Shown here one piece after another: positions 8,162 through 16,512 of a DNA stretch of 55,692 nt; position 1 is the stretch's first letter, and the number at the start of each line of letters is the position of its first letter. The position numbers and the translations under genes were made by a program. The DNA comes from an uncultured Candidatus Saccharibacteria bacterium (GTDB lineage Bacteria; Patescibacteriota; Saccharimonadia; Saccharimonadales; Saccharimonadaceae): assembly GCA_938041435.1 (NCBI GenBank), contig CALISR010000018.1:1-55692 (forward strand). Direction: 5' to 3'. A model generated the notes under the pieces. That model worked only from the letters and a program-made list of their open reading frames with translations, did no database searches and was not told the DNA's origin.

Positions 8162-9115
8162 ATGGACACTCAGCCCACTCCTGGCCATAACCAACCAGCT
8201 ATGACCTCGCCAACGAACACCATGAATATAAATGCATCGCAGCCTGGCAATACACCGCCACCCCACTCGGGTAACCCATTGCTCGCAAACAAGAAACTGC
8301 TGTATGGGTTGATTGCCGGCGTGGTGGGCATTGTGCTAGTCATCATCATTATCATCGTTGTGGCCATGCAGTCGGCACCACCAAGCCGCAAAGACTTGCA
8401 AGACGCCCAAGCGCTCATCCGCACCCATAGCCGCACCGAGGATCGCCTGCTGCAGCCACTTTCTCGTGGTGAGACGATCGACACCAAGGCATTTGCAGAC
8501 AACCGCAAAGAGCTCATAAGCAAGCTTGGTAGCTCACGCGCTGTGCACGACGAAGACATCAAGCGTGCGTACGAGCAGTACAAGCACGAGACGGACGAAG
8601 CCGTCACTGCACTGGGCAAGCTGCCCAGCTACTACTCCACTGTCGCTACCTTTATCAAAGAGTGCGCCGATACCAACACGCTGAACCGCCAAATTCTAAA
8701 CTTTGACTTCCGCAAGGGTGGCAGTGCAGCGCTTACGAGCGCTCCTGCACTAACCGATAGCGAGATCGAAAAGGAAGCAAGCAAGACCTATGGCTCGTGC
8801 ATAGAGCAAGCCAAAAAAGTGCAAAACATCAGCGAAAATGACAACGCACGCAAGCTTGGCACCGAATACGTTACGTATTACCAAAAGGTCAAAGACCACC
8901 GCCTCAAAGCTGCTCAATACTACCGCACTCACAGCGACCTAACAAGCCGCAGCAAGTACAGCGGGCAAAACACTGCACCCAAGATGCCCGACAACAGAGA
9001 TAGCAAAGCTGAGACATACGTCATCGACGACGGCGTCCTCCACAAGAAGGATGGCAACCTCACCGAGATGAACAAGCTACTCAACTCGAAGATGGCAGTG
9101 TACCGCGCAGCCTAA
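8162..9115 (+). CDS. Hypothetical single-pass membrane protein
   Basis: I do not recognise this 317-residue protein. A Pro/Asn-rich cytoplasmic N-terminus (about 1-40) precedes one very hydrophobic Ile/Val-rich membrane segment (about 48-71). A mostly helical, charged extracellular domain follows, with two cysteines that could pair (near ECADT and GSCIEQ). The motif-poor helical domain resembles lineage-specific surface proteins. AAAGGA lies eight bases upstream of the ATG. The gene is convergent with a small minus-strand gene and a strong hairpin lies just beyond its stop. Extracellular placement is inferred from the single N-terminal anchor. Confidence 0.65.
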   Translation: MDTQPTPGHNQPAMTSPTNTMNINASQPGNTPPPHSGNPLLANKKLLYGLIAGVVGIVLVIIIIIVVAMQSAPPSRKDLQDAQALIRTHSRTEDRLLQPLSRGETIDTKAFADNRKELISKLGSSRAVHDEDIKRAYEQYKHETDEAVTALGKLPSYYSTVATFIKECADTNTLNRQILNFDFRKGGSAALTSAPALTDSEIEKEASKTYGSCIEQAKKVQNISENDNARKLGTEYVTYYQKVKDHRLKAAQYYRTHSDLTSRSKYSGQNTAPKMPDNRDSKAETYVIDDGVLHKKDGNLTEMNKLLNSKMAVYRAA

Positions 9116-9138
9116 GAGCACACGTGCAAGACCAACAC

Positions 9139-9167
9139 ATATAGCCGACCTTTGCGGTCGGCTATAT
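9139..9167. terminator. Strong hairpin between convergent genes
   Basis: A 12-bp perfect stem (ATATAGCCGACC and its complement) closes a 5-nt loop. No T-tract follows on either strand, so it may act by pausing, by Rho-type termination or as an mRNA end. It overlaps the stop codon of the small minus-strand gene at 9162-9332. Confidence 0.6.
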
Positions 9168-9332
9168 AGTAGGCAGAGGGAAATAGACTAAACAACCGGT
9201 ACGATGCGGTCTTGTGCCATGTATACCGATACGCTGAAAAACTTCCTCGAAGTTATCGGGGAGAAAGCAATCGGGCATGTCCTCAGGATTGTAGCCGTAC
9301 TTCTGGATATCTGACTGCGCTTCTTCGCTCAT
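9162..9332 (-). CDS. Small hypothetical protein (56 residues)
   Basis: A short open frame starting MSEEAQSDIQKYG, acidic and helix-prone at first and basic towards the C-terminus. An AGGAATA site lies just before the ATG at 9332. Codon use looks like neighbouring genes. The stop codon lies within the strong hairpin at 9139-9167. I do not recognise a family. The good ribosome-binding site and position between real genes support it, but its short length limits confidence. Confidence 0.5.
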   Translation of the reverse strand: MSEEAQSDIQKYGYNPEDMPDCFLPDNFEEVFQRIGIHGTRPHRTGCLVYFPLPTI

Positions 9333-9456
9333 AACTATTCCTCATATACAAGTACCTGCCAATGCGTGTGACGGCATGACACTATGATGACACTATGGAT
9401 CGCTATCGTTTGTTTTAGCGACTCCTGTACCTGTAAAGGTTGCTTAAAGTATGCGA

Positions 9457-9735
9457 CTACTGTGGTTTATTAGATTCAGCCTGACTGCGACGAAACTTTC
9501 CAATTTTATGACTGATTTCTAGCAGGCTGTCCCGGGTTGCCATTCCCATGACTTTTTCCAGCCACTCCCAGTCTTCGTCGGAGGGGGAAAATCCACCCAT
9601 TGCAAACTCAGTAATTACATCCATTATGTCTGAACACTCTCTGTCGGTCAGCGTGAGAGTGATAAGCCTATTGTAGCCAAGCTTTTCGTCCCCAGGGCGG
9701 TAACTTTTACTGTTGGTTGGATTGGCGTCACTCAT
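9457..9735 (-). CDS. Small hypothetical protein (92 residues)
   Basis: An acidic protein of unknown family, predicted to be mostly alpha-helical with an aromatic segment (S-D-E-D-W-E-W-L-E-K-V). There is no signal peptide or membrane segment, so it is probably cytoplasmic. The ATG at 9735 is preceded by AAAGGAGAAC, a strong ribosome-binding site. It may share a transcription unit with the 56-residue gene 124 bp downstream. Confidence 0.65.
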   Translation of the reverse strand: MSDANPTNSKSYRPGDEKLGYNRLITLTLTDRECSDIMDVITEFAMGGFSPSDEDWEWLEKVMGMATRDSLLEISHKIGKFRRSQAESNKPQ

Positions 9736-9945
9736 GTGTTGTTCTCCTTTGCTATTACTTTAATAATACAATGCAGTCTAATAAATGTAAGTGCTTCTCT
9801 GCCTGCCTTCGTGTCTCATACCTCCACTAAAAAATAGCAAAAATATTCTTATCAAGTTTTTATCTATCAAAAGACGAAGTGCCACTGCCAAAAACTTCGA
9901 CTATCACGGTGTAAAAACAAGCAAATATACTAGACAGAGGTGCTT

Positions 9946-11232
9946 CTACCCCTGTGCAAACAGCCCTTCCAGCTGCTCACCCAGCCGCACGATGTCGCTG
10001 CGCTCACCGCTGCTTACACCAGCGAGTGCCCAGGTGTTAGCGGCAATGAATTCACGTGCTACGGCGTTCATCTGCTCAAGGGTCGTACCTTTGATCTCTT
10101 GCGGCACCTTGGCATAGTCCTTCACATAGCCATCCCAGAAGAAGCGGCTGGTGTAGAACCCGCTAATCTGTGCTACTGTTTGCGCCCCCATTTGGTAGCG
10201 CCCCAGGCCATAGGATTTGGCTGCCTCAAGCTCCGCCTCGGTAATCTCACCACGCAGCACCGCTTGGAGCTCACTGACAATCAAAGCAAAGAGCCGCTCT
10301 GCCTTATCGCACTCCACCTCGCCACCAAAGTCCCAGCTGCTCTCATACTTGCCCACCGAGCCATCACTAAACATCCCATAGGCCATGCCCTGCTTGCGGG
10401 CTTTGCCAAAGATGCGCGAATGCATAGTGCCAGTGAGAATACGGTTGAGGCAATCGAGTGCAGCGTCTTCTTTATCGCTAAGCTCGCGCGGGATCTCCAT
10501 CGACCAGCCAAAGGTGAGGTTGCTGGCCTCTTTGCGACGGATGAGGGTGGGCTTACCACTGTGAAGTTCGTCGTGCGGCACCGCAAAGCGCTCACCACGC
10601 GGCAGCTGCCAGCTCTCCAGCATGCGCTTGATCTGCGCCTTGCGCCCCGCCATTTTGCCAGCAATGACAAAGCGAAGGTTGTCACTAGTGTGGGTCCGTC
10701 GGTAGTGCTCCTGAATATCGCTCAGCTGCACCCGTGCAATGGTACGTACTCGCTGGTGGTAGGTGTAGATGTCATTCCCCAGTAGCTGCTGAATCTTGGG
10801 CCACAGCACTCGGTTATGATTGTTAAGATAGCCGACAAGCTCGCTGCGCACGTTGCCCTTCTCCGCCTCGAGTTCCGTCTGGTTGAACTTTGGCTGCGTA
10901 ATGGCCACCTGCTGCAACTGCAAAATACGCTCCCACTCAAAGTCCGCACAGTCCGCCACATACACCATAGACAGGTCGCTCGTCCAGGCATTGTGGTAGG
11001 CACCGTTTTTAATAAACTCTGCCTCGTACTCATGCTCGCTCGCAAACTGAGCATTGGCACCAAAGGCCATATGCTCCATAATGTGCGCCGTCTCGTAGAT
11101 GTCCTTGCTCGCAACATAACGGTTGCCCGCCCGAAATTGGAACTGGAAGCTCATCACGGTTGCGCCAGGCACGTCGATGAGAAGGCCACAGGCACCATTC
11201 TTTAGCCTGACCTCTGTTACTGTGTGCTGCAT
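9946..11232 (-). CDS. M16 family zinc peptidase (insulinase/processing-peptidase fold)
   Basis: Zinc metallopeptidase of family M16. The inverted zinc motif HIMEH (residues 50-54) is followed about 70 residues later by an acidic stretch (ELEAEKGNVRSE) holding the third zinc ligand. At 428 residues it is the half-size bacterial M16B type, which works as a dimer or with a partner. No signal peptide is visible, so it is predicted to be cytoplasmic. The ATG follows the secA stop codon with no gap (TAA-ATG), so it is translationally coupled to secA. A role in degrading signal peptides or failed export substrates is possible but is only inference from this coupling. Confidence 0.88.
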   Translation of the reverse strand: MQHTVTEVRLKNGACGLLIDVPGATVMSFQFQFRAGNRYVASKDIYETAHIMEHMAFGANAQFASEHEYEAEFIKNGAYHNAWTSDLSMVYVADCADFEWERILQLQQVAITQPKFNQTELEAEKGNVRSELVGYLNNHNRVLWPKIQQLLGNDIYTYHQRVRTIARVQLSDIQEHYRRTHTSDNLRFVIAGKMAGRKAQIKRMLESWQLPRGERFAVPHDELHSGKPTLIRRKEASNLTFGWSMEIPRELSDKEDAALDCLNRILTGTMHSRIFGKARKQGMAYGMFSDGSVGKYESSWDFGGEVECDKAERLFALIVSELQAVLRGEITEAELEAAKSYGLGRYQMGAQTVAQISGFYTSRFFWDGYVKDYAKVPQEIKGTTLEQMNAVAREFIAANTWALAGVSSGERSDIVRLGEQLEGLFAQG

Positions 11233-13863
11233 TTAGCGGTTCTTTTTGCGATTCTGCCGCTGGGCTTTCTTTTTCTTGCGGGCGGCGTTACGTTTGCGGT
11301 TGACATCGGCAGTAGTTGGTGCCGCTTTTGTTTTGGTAAAGTCCTGATCACGATTCGCTTCCCCACTTGTGATTTCATTCACACCGCGCTCCACCGAGGT
11401 TTCAGCCAGGCGGGTAAGCTCGGTATCGTGCTCGTTGTCAGTTGCCTCGCGAGTGATGGCATCTGTCCTGCGCACTTGGTAGATCGCGTGGAGAACCTCA
11501 GCTCGGAGGTTAGCCTGCAGGCTATCGAACAACTTTTGCGACTCGGCGCGGTACTCCACGAGCGGGTCGCGCTGGCCCACACTGCGCCAGTGGATTCCTT
11601 CACGCAGGTGCTGCATATTCTCTAGGTGCTGCATCCACAGTGTGTCGAGCACCTGCAGATACACTTCACGCTCAATACCGCGCAGTAGCTCGCTACCCAG
11701 TTCGTCTTCTTTGTCTTGATACAATTTTTTCGCCGCATCGAGTGCCATCTTAGTCCGGACACGGTCGCGCTTCTCGGCACCGATTTTCTTAATCTCGTCT
11801 TTGTCCAGTGGGAAGATCGCGCCAAACTCCTCAGCAAACTTCGGGTTTTGCTTGGCTGGTACCTCTGTAAGGCTCTCTACTGCAGTGCGCAGCAGGCGCT
11901 GAATTTCTGGCTTGATGTTGTCGCCATCGAGAATCTTGCGTCGCACAGTATAGACCACTTTGCGGTGGCGGTTGATGACGTTGTCGTACTGAACAACATT
12001 TTTGCGCGCATCAAAGTTAAAGCCCTCAACCCGCTTTTGCGCCGCCTCAAGCGTCTTACTGACTGCTTTGTTTTGAATAGCCATGTTTTCTTCTACTCCA
12101 AGGCGCTCCATCAGGCCAGCAATACGCTCACCCTGGAAGATCCGCATCAGATCGTCTTCGGTCGAGACGTAGAATTGGGTGTCACCCGGGTCGCCCTGGC
12201 GGCCACCACGGCCACGTAGCTGGTTGTCGATCCGGCGCGACTCATGCCGCTCGCTGCCGATCACCACCAAGCCGCCAAGCTCCTTCACGCCCGGCCCAAG
12301 CTTGATGTCTGTGCCACGCCCCGCGATGTTCGTCGCTAGCGTCACAGCACCCTTCTCGCCAGCGTGTGCTACAATCTCGGCCTCACGCTCATTATTCTTA
12401 GCATTGAGGATCTCATATGTAATGCCCGCTTTGTCCAGCCACTGGGCGATCAGCTCATTCTTAGCAATCGAGCCCGACCCCACCAGCACCGGCCGGCCTT
12501 GCTCATGGTACTTCTTGATGGCAGCTGCCACGGCTTTAAGCTTAGCCTTTTCGGTTTTGTAAATAAGGTCTTGGTGGTCTTTGCGAGTAATTGGCTTGTT
12601 GGGCGGCACTACCACCACATCCAGGCTATAGATCTGCTGGAACTCCTCTGCCTCAGTAAAGGCCGTACCAGTCATACCACTGAGCTTCTTATACAGGCGG
12701 AAGAAATTCTGGAAGGAAATAGTTGCCAGCGTCATGCTCTCTTGCTGAACGGGCACGCCTTCTTTCGCTTCGATCGCCTGGTGGAGGCCTTCGTTGTAGC
12801 GGTTGCCAATCTTGAGGCGGCCAGTGTGCTCATCGACAATGATCACCTCGCCATCATTGGTCACCACATAGTTTTTGTCACGATGGAAGAGCGTCTGGGC
12901 GCGCAGCGCTTGGTTGATGTGGTAAACGCTGCGGACATACTCAGGGGTGTACAAATTTTTTATACCAAGGAGTTTCTGTACCTTATCGATGCCACTATCT
13001 GTCAGGGCCACACTGGTGTGCTTTTCGTCGAGACGGTAGTCCTCCGGCACAAGCTTGGCAGCAATCTTGGCAAATTGGTAGTAGCTATCAGGGTTCTCAG
13101 CCGCGGGCGCACTAATGATGAGTGGGGTGCGCGCTTCATCGATCAAGATAGAATCCACCTCGTCTACAATGGCAAAGTTGAGCTCGCGCTGACGCACCAG
13201 GCCAATCTCATTGACCATATTGTCGCGTAGATAATCGAAGCCGAACTCGTTATTTGTCCCATAGGTAATGTCTGCCTCGTAGGCTTCGCGCCGTGTACAG
13301 GGGCGGAGCTTTTGCATGCGTGGATCAGTATGGTTCTCGTTGGTATACGTACCATCGTAGAGGAAGGACGCTTCGTTAATGATCACACCAGTGCTAATAC
13401 CCAGAGCGCTATAGATCTGCCCCATCCAGCCAGCGTCACGCTGGGCTAGGTAGTCGTTGACGGTCACGACGTGCACACCCTTGCCCTCGAGCGCATTGAG
13501 GTACGCCGCCAGGGTGGACATCAGGGTCTTACCTTCACCGGTCTTGAGTTCGGCGACGTTGCCTTCGTGCAGCACCATCGAGCCAATCAGCTGCACATCA
13601 TAGTGTCGCTCGCCAATCACCCGATCGGCCATCTCGCGCACCACTGCAAAGGCATCAGGCAGGATGGTATCAAGCGTCGTACCTTTCTTGTGCAGGCGCT
13701 GCTTGAGGACCTCTGTTTGCTTGGCTAATTCCTCATCCGAGAGTGCTTTGTATTTGGGCCCAAGCTTGTTGATCTCGTCTACCTTCTTTTGTAGACGCTT
13801 CAAGATCCGCTTCTGCGGATCGCCAAAAATCTTCGTCAGTGCTTTTTGCTGTGTTGTTGCCAT
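11233..13863 (-). CDS. secA: Preprotein translocase ATPase SecA
   Basis: Motor of Sec-dependent protein export, acting at SecYEG. The 876-residue protein has Walker A within ELKTGEGKT (about 105-113), the DEVD Walker B (VDEVDSILID), the TGTAFTEAEEF and AGRGTDIKLG helicase motifs, and the preprotein cross-linking, wing and scaffold domains. The usual C-terminal Cys-rich zinc-binding SecB/lipid-contact domain is missing; the protein ends in a Lys/Arg-rich tail, which may contact membrane or ribosome. A minus-strand -10 TATAAT (13924-13929) gives a leader of about 55 nt with GAGGGAAG before the ATG. Confidence 0.97.
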   Translation of the reverse strand: MATTQQKALTKIFGDPQKRILKRLQKKVDEINKLGPKYKALSDEELAKQTEVLKQRLHKKGTTLDTILPDAFAVVREMADRVIGERHYDVQLIGSMVLHEGNVAELKTGEGKTLMSTLAAYLNALEGKGVHVVTVNDYLAQRDAGWMGQIYSALGISTGVIINEASFLYDGTYTNENHTDPRMQKLRPCTRREAYEADITYGTNNEFGFDYLRDNMVNEIGLVRQRELNFAIVDEVDSILIDEARTPLIISAPAAENPDSYYQFAKIAAKLVPEDYRLDEKHTSVALTDSGIDKVQKLLGIKNLYTPEYVRSVYHINQALRAQTLFHRDKNYVVTNDGEVIIVDEHTGRLKIGNRYNEGLHQAIEAKEGVPVQQESMTLATISFQNFFRLYKKLSGMTGTAFTEAEEFQQIYSLDVVVVPPNKPITRKDHQDLIYKTEKAKLKAVAAAIKKYHEQGRPVLVGSGSIAKNELIAQWLDKAGITYEILNAKNNEREAEIVAHAGEKGAVTLATNIAGRGTDIKLGPGVKELGGLVVIGSERHESRRIDNQLRGRGGRQGDPGDTQFYVSTEDDLMRIFQGERIAGLMERLGVEENMAIQNKAVSKTLEAAQKRVEGFNFDARKNVVQYDNVINRHRKVVYTVRRKILDGDNIKPEIQRLLRTAVESLTEVPAKQNPKFAEEFGAIFPLDKDEIKKIGAEKRDRVRTKMALDAAKKLYQDKEDELGSELLRGIEREVYLQVLDTLWMQHLENMQHLREGIHWRSVGQRDPLVEYRAESQKLFDSLQANLRAEVLHAIYQVRRTDAITREATDNEHDTELTRLAETSVERGVNEITSGEANRDQDFTKTKAAPTTADVNRKRNAARKKKKAQRQNRKKNR

Positions 13864-13923
13864 GGTGTCAAACTTCCCTCGCTTTCCTCTCTAAGCGGCC
13901 ATTCAATTCAAAAAACTCCCCTC

Positions 13924-13929
13924 ATTATA
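13924..13929 (-). promoter_or_regulatory. secA -10 box
   Basis: TATAAT about 60 bp upstream of the secA ATG, downstream of the hpf terminator. The -35 region is weak. Confidence 0.55.
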
Positions 13930-13976
13930 CCGGGTTTGCGGCTATTTGGGAAGAGTGGCCTACACAAAGTATAAGC

Positions 13977-14009
13977 AAGAGGCCGATACCCAACCGATAT
14001 CAGCCTCTT
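13977..14009 (-). terminator. Terminator-like hairpin after hpf
   Basis: AAGAGGCCGATA (13977-13988) pairs with TATCAGCCTCTT (13998-14009) with one imperfect position. It sits between the hpf stop codon and the secA promoter. The following T-tract is poor. Confidence 0.55.
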
Positions 14010-14029
14010 AACTCTTGCATACTTATCGC

Positions 14030-14419
14030 CTACTCCGCAGGGTGATCCTGCTCGCGCTCGAAGCTACGCTTGAAGCGAGCGAGGAGGCCACGGCGACCGA
14101 GGTGCGGCAGCTGGTTTTGCTTGTATTTGCGCAGTTGGCCAGCCAGTTTGCGCTCGACGATGTCGGTAGCAGCCAGGACGTTGAGTGTGGAGTCTTTGGC
14201 CTTGATGGTTTGGTCTGGCACGGTAATGACCACCTCTACCTCATACTTATTGCCATGCTCGCCATTAATCTCCTCGATGCGTACCATAGCGCTCACGGTC
14301 TTGCGAGCGTGGCGCGACACCATGCGGTCGAGCGCACCGATCTTCTTGCGGATGTATTTTTTGGTTGGCTCGTCTGGCGAGTATTTGCCAATACCGGTAA
14401 TGTCGATGTTTGCGATCAT
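14030..14419 (-). CDS. hpf: Ribosome hibernation promoting factor / RaiA family
   Basis: Binds the small ribosomal subunit near the decoding centre and stabilises inactive ribosomes under stress. The 129-residue protein begins MIANIDITGIGKY and has the beta-alpha-beta-beta-beta-alpha layout of the S30AE domain, including the conserved basic K-K-Y-I-R-K-K-I helix. It lacks the C-terminal dimerisation domain of long HPF and instead ends in a basic tail, so it is the short type. AAAGGGGTC lies a few bases before the ATG, and TGCTATACT (from 14454) is a good extended -10. Confidence 0.88.
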   Translation of the reverse strand: MIANIDITGIGKYSPDEPTKKYIRKKIGALDRMVSRHARKTVSAMVRIEEINGEHGNKYEVEVVITVPDQTIKAKDSTLNVLAATDIVERKLAGQLRKYKQNQLPHLGRRGLLARFKRSFEREQDHPAE

Positions 14420-14499
14420 GCTGACCCCTTTCGTGTTAGCAACTTGTGCTTATAGTATAGCATGGTTGAGGAGAAACAGGGGTTGTTATGAGTGGATTA

Positions 14500-15141
14500 T
14501 CAGCGCAGAGAGAGACGTTCGGCTAGCAATCCCATCCGTTCGGCCATCTTTTCGCGCAGTTCTTTAATCTGGTCGAGCAAAGCCTTCGTCTCGGTTTTAG
14601 GTGGTGTCTCTGTGCGGCAGTGTGACGTATCTATCAACTTCATCAGGCCTCTCAGCTCTTGTGCGTTGGCATCCTTGTGCGAGGGATGCTGCTGGCTATC
14701 ACCCTCTGTGGGTTGGAAGAAGGTGTATTCTTCTCCATCATCGTATTGCTCGGTGCCTGTGCCGTGGGTGCGCACGACCTGCCATTTATCGTTGGCATCT
14801 GCCCCACAGCGATACACTACCCAATCATTACTATCAGGTGCCATAATAGCGACAGTCGGGCCCAAAACAACTGGTCGACTATCGTGCACAACGCCAAATA
14901 CCGCTATATACTCGCCCTCGGGGCCTGTCAAGAATATAGTACGCTCGGTGGCGTTGGTTTCACCATCTTTGCTGAGCTCTGGGTTGGTTTGGATACGACG
15001 CTCCTGCAAAGCACTCTGCCTCCACCATGCATACTCGAAGGGTCTTTCTGTTAAGATACGGCTGAGCTTTTCTTGCAGCCGGTCTGCCAATTTTGACGGG
15101 TCTTGCCGCTCTCCGTTTGCTGGTGGCTGTTTTTCGTTCAT
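14500..15141 (-). CDS. Hypothetical protein (213 residues)
   Basis: Unknown protein with no signal peptide or membrane segment. A Pro/charged N-terminus and a helix (KLADRLQEKLSRIL) precede a beta-rich middle section (about 65-135), and a C-terminal helix with heptad-like Leu spacing (about 183-208) may form a coiled coil. I chose the ATG at 15141 because AAAGGAG lies seven bases upstream and a consensus promoter (TTGACA at 15196-15201, 17 bp, CATTAT at 15173-15178) places the transcript start downstream of the upstream in-frame codons. It is likely a single-gene transcript. Confidence 0.65.
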   Translation of the reverse strand: MNEKQPPANGERQDPSKLADRLQEKLSRILTERPFEYAWWRQSALQERRIQTNPELSKDGETNATERTIFLTGPEGEYIAVFGVVHDSRPVVLGPTVAIMAPDSNDWVVYRCGADANDKWQVVRTHGTGTEQYDDGEEYTFFQPTEGDSQQHPSHKDANAQELRGLMKLIDTSHCRTETPPKTETKALLDQIKELREKMAERMGLLAERLSLR

Positions 15142-15172
15142 TCTTGCTCCTTTGTTGCAATGCTTTCGTCCT

Positions 15173-15201
15173 ATAATGCAGTATATTGTGAGTAATGTCA
15201 A
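15173..15201 (-). promoter_or_regulatory. Consensus sigma70-like promoter
   Basis: TTGACA and CATTAT are separated by exactly 17 bp, upstream of the 213-residue hypothetical gene. Confidence 0.75.
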
Positions 15202-15384
15202 ATGGCTGTGAGCCTAACTCCCACAATTCCGCTCCTCAGCACCAGCCCATTCTCGCGACTTTATTCAGGTAGAGCAGCAGATTGATTGTTATAATCGACC
15301 TCAACTCTAACGCTGGAGGAGACGCGAAAAGAAACAGAGCGCTTTAATCCCGCAAGCCGTTTGCTTCGGACGCCACCAGCTCCC

Positions 15385-16512
15385 CTACTTGCGGTGCGCC
15401 GCACCGATTGCTTCGCTAATGGAGACATAGTCGTCTCGGTCGAGCAGCTCCACCAAGCCTTCGTTGATATCGCCCACGACCTGTGGCCCTTCAAACATCA
15501 GCGCCGTCACCAGCGCGACGAGGCTCGCGCCAGCCCGAATCTTCTCATACGCATCCTCCGCCGTAAAGACACCGCCCACACCAATGATGACAAAGCGGTC
15601 ACCATACAGTGCATACGTCTTATGGATAAGCCGCGTGGTAATGGCCTGCGCTGGCCGGCCACTAAGGCTACCAGGAGTATCGTCAGGCAAGACACTTGGG
15701 TCGGTGAGCTTACTGCGATCTTTGACGAGGTTGCCGATCGTCAGGCCCGCGACATTATGCTTGTCGATGATGGAGAGAAGCTTGGCAAACTGCGTCCACG
15801 TCTTATCCGTTGGCATTTTGATAAAGACGGGGCGCGAAAGCTTCAGTTCATCCACCGCAGTGAGGAGCTTCTTGAGGCGAGCGGGCGTGGTGAAGGGCTC
15901 ACCGCCATAGGCATTCGGGCAGGAGATGTTAATCTCGTACAGTGGTGCACAACCAGCTTCTTCAAGCTGGCGAAGGCTGTCGCAGTAGTCGGCAATCGCT
16001 TGCTTGGGGCGGACTTGCTTGGGGCTGTTCGTCTTGGCTACGGATACACTCAGCGGAAAGTCGCGCCAAACCCGTGGTGAGTAGCTGCGGATCTGCTCGA
16101 TCGCCTTTGCCACACCACGATTCGCCAACCCAACATTCACGACGATCGACTGCTCGCTGGCCAAGCGACGAAACCACGGCTTGGGGTTGCCCTCACAAGG
16201 CATGGCCGTTACTGAACCACCAATTTCAAAGCCGCAGCCGATTTTCTTTGCCACAGAGGGCAGATCAAAATCTTTATCCAGCCCAGCAGACAGACCAATG
16301 GGATTAACAAAGTTGAGGCCAAGAATAGTCTGCTCGAGGCGAGGATTCTTATAGCGCCAGCCGCTAAGGAGCTGCTCACCCCGAATGGCATGGAGTGCCC
16401 GCGCCGTCCAGAGCATCGACTGGTGCGCTGCGTCGGGCTGCCGCCGGAAGAGAAACGGCTTGGCAACTTTGGCATAGCCTTTGCGGCTCATTTTTCTGAT
16501 TGTGCGCCCCAT
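15385..16512 (-). CDS. pyrD: Dihydroorotate dehydrogenase-like flavoprotein
   Basis: FMN-dependent TIM-barrel enzyme of the dihydroorotate dehydrogenase family, which makes orotate in pyrimidine synthesis. The 375-residue protein has a class 2-like N-terminal extension (about residues 1-55), the N-P-I-G-L-S-A-G-L-D-K segment (FMN loop) and IGVGGVFTAEDAYEKIRAGA near the phosphate-binding end. The active-site loop reads INISCPN with Cys near residue 198, as in class 1 enzymes; class 2 quinone-linked enzymes normally have Ser there. It directly follows serS (TAG then ATG), with GGGAGG upstream. No other pyrimidine gene is nearby, so the true substrate is uncertain. Confidence 0.8.
   Translation of the reverse strand: MGRTIRKMSRKGYAKVAKPFLFRRQPDAAHQSMLWTARALHAIRGEQLLSGWRYKNPRLEQTILGLNFVNPIGLSAGLDKDFDLPSVAKKIGCGFEIGGSVTAMPCEGNPKPWFRRLASEQSIVVNVGLANRGVAKAIEQIRSYSPRVWRDFPLSVSVAKTNSPKQVRPKQAIADYCDSLRQLEEAGCAPLYEINISCPNAYGGEPFTTPARLKKLLTAVDELKLSRPVFIKMPTDKTWTQFAKLLSIIDKHNVAGLTIGNLVKDRSKLTDPSVLPDDTPGSLSGRPAQAITTRLIHKTYALYGDRFVIIGVGGVFTAEDAYEKIRAGASLVALVTALMFEGPQVVGDINEGLVELLDRDDYVSISEAIGAAHRK

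Noticed and set aside
12364..13230. 288-codon plus-strand frame antisense to secA
   Set aside because: It lies entirely within secA on the other strand, has no ribosome-binding site and its composition is the shadow of secA codon bias.
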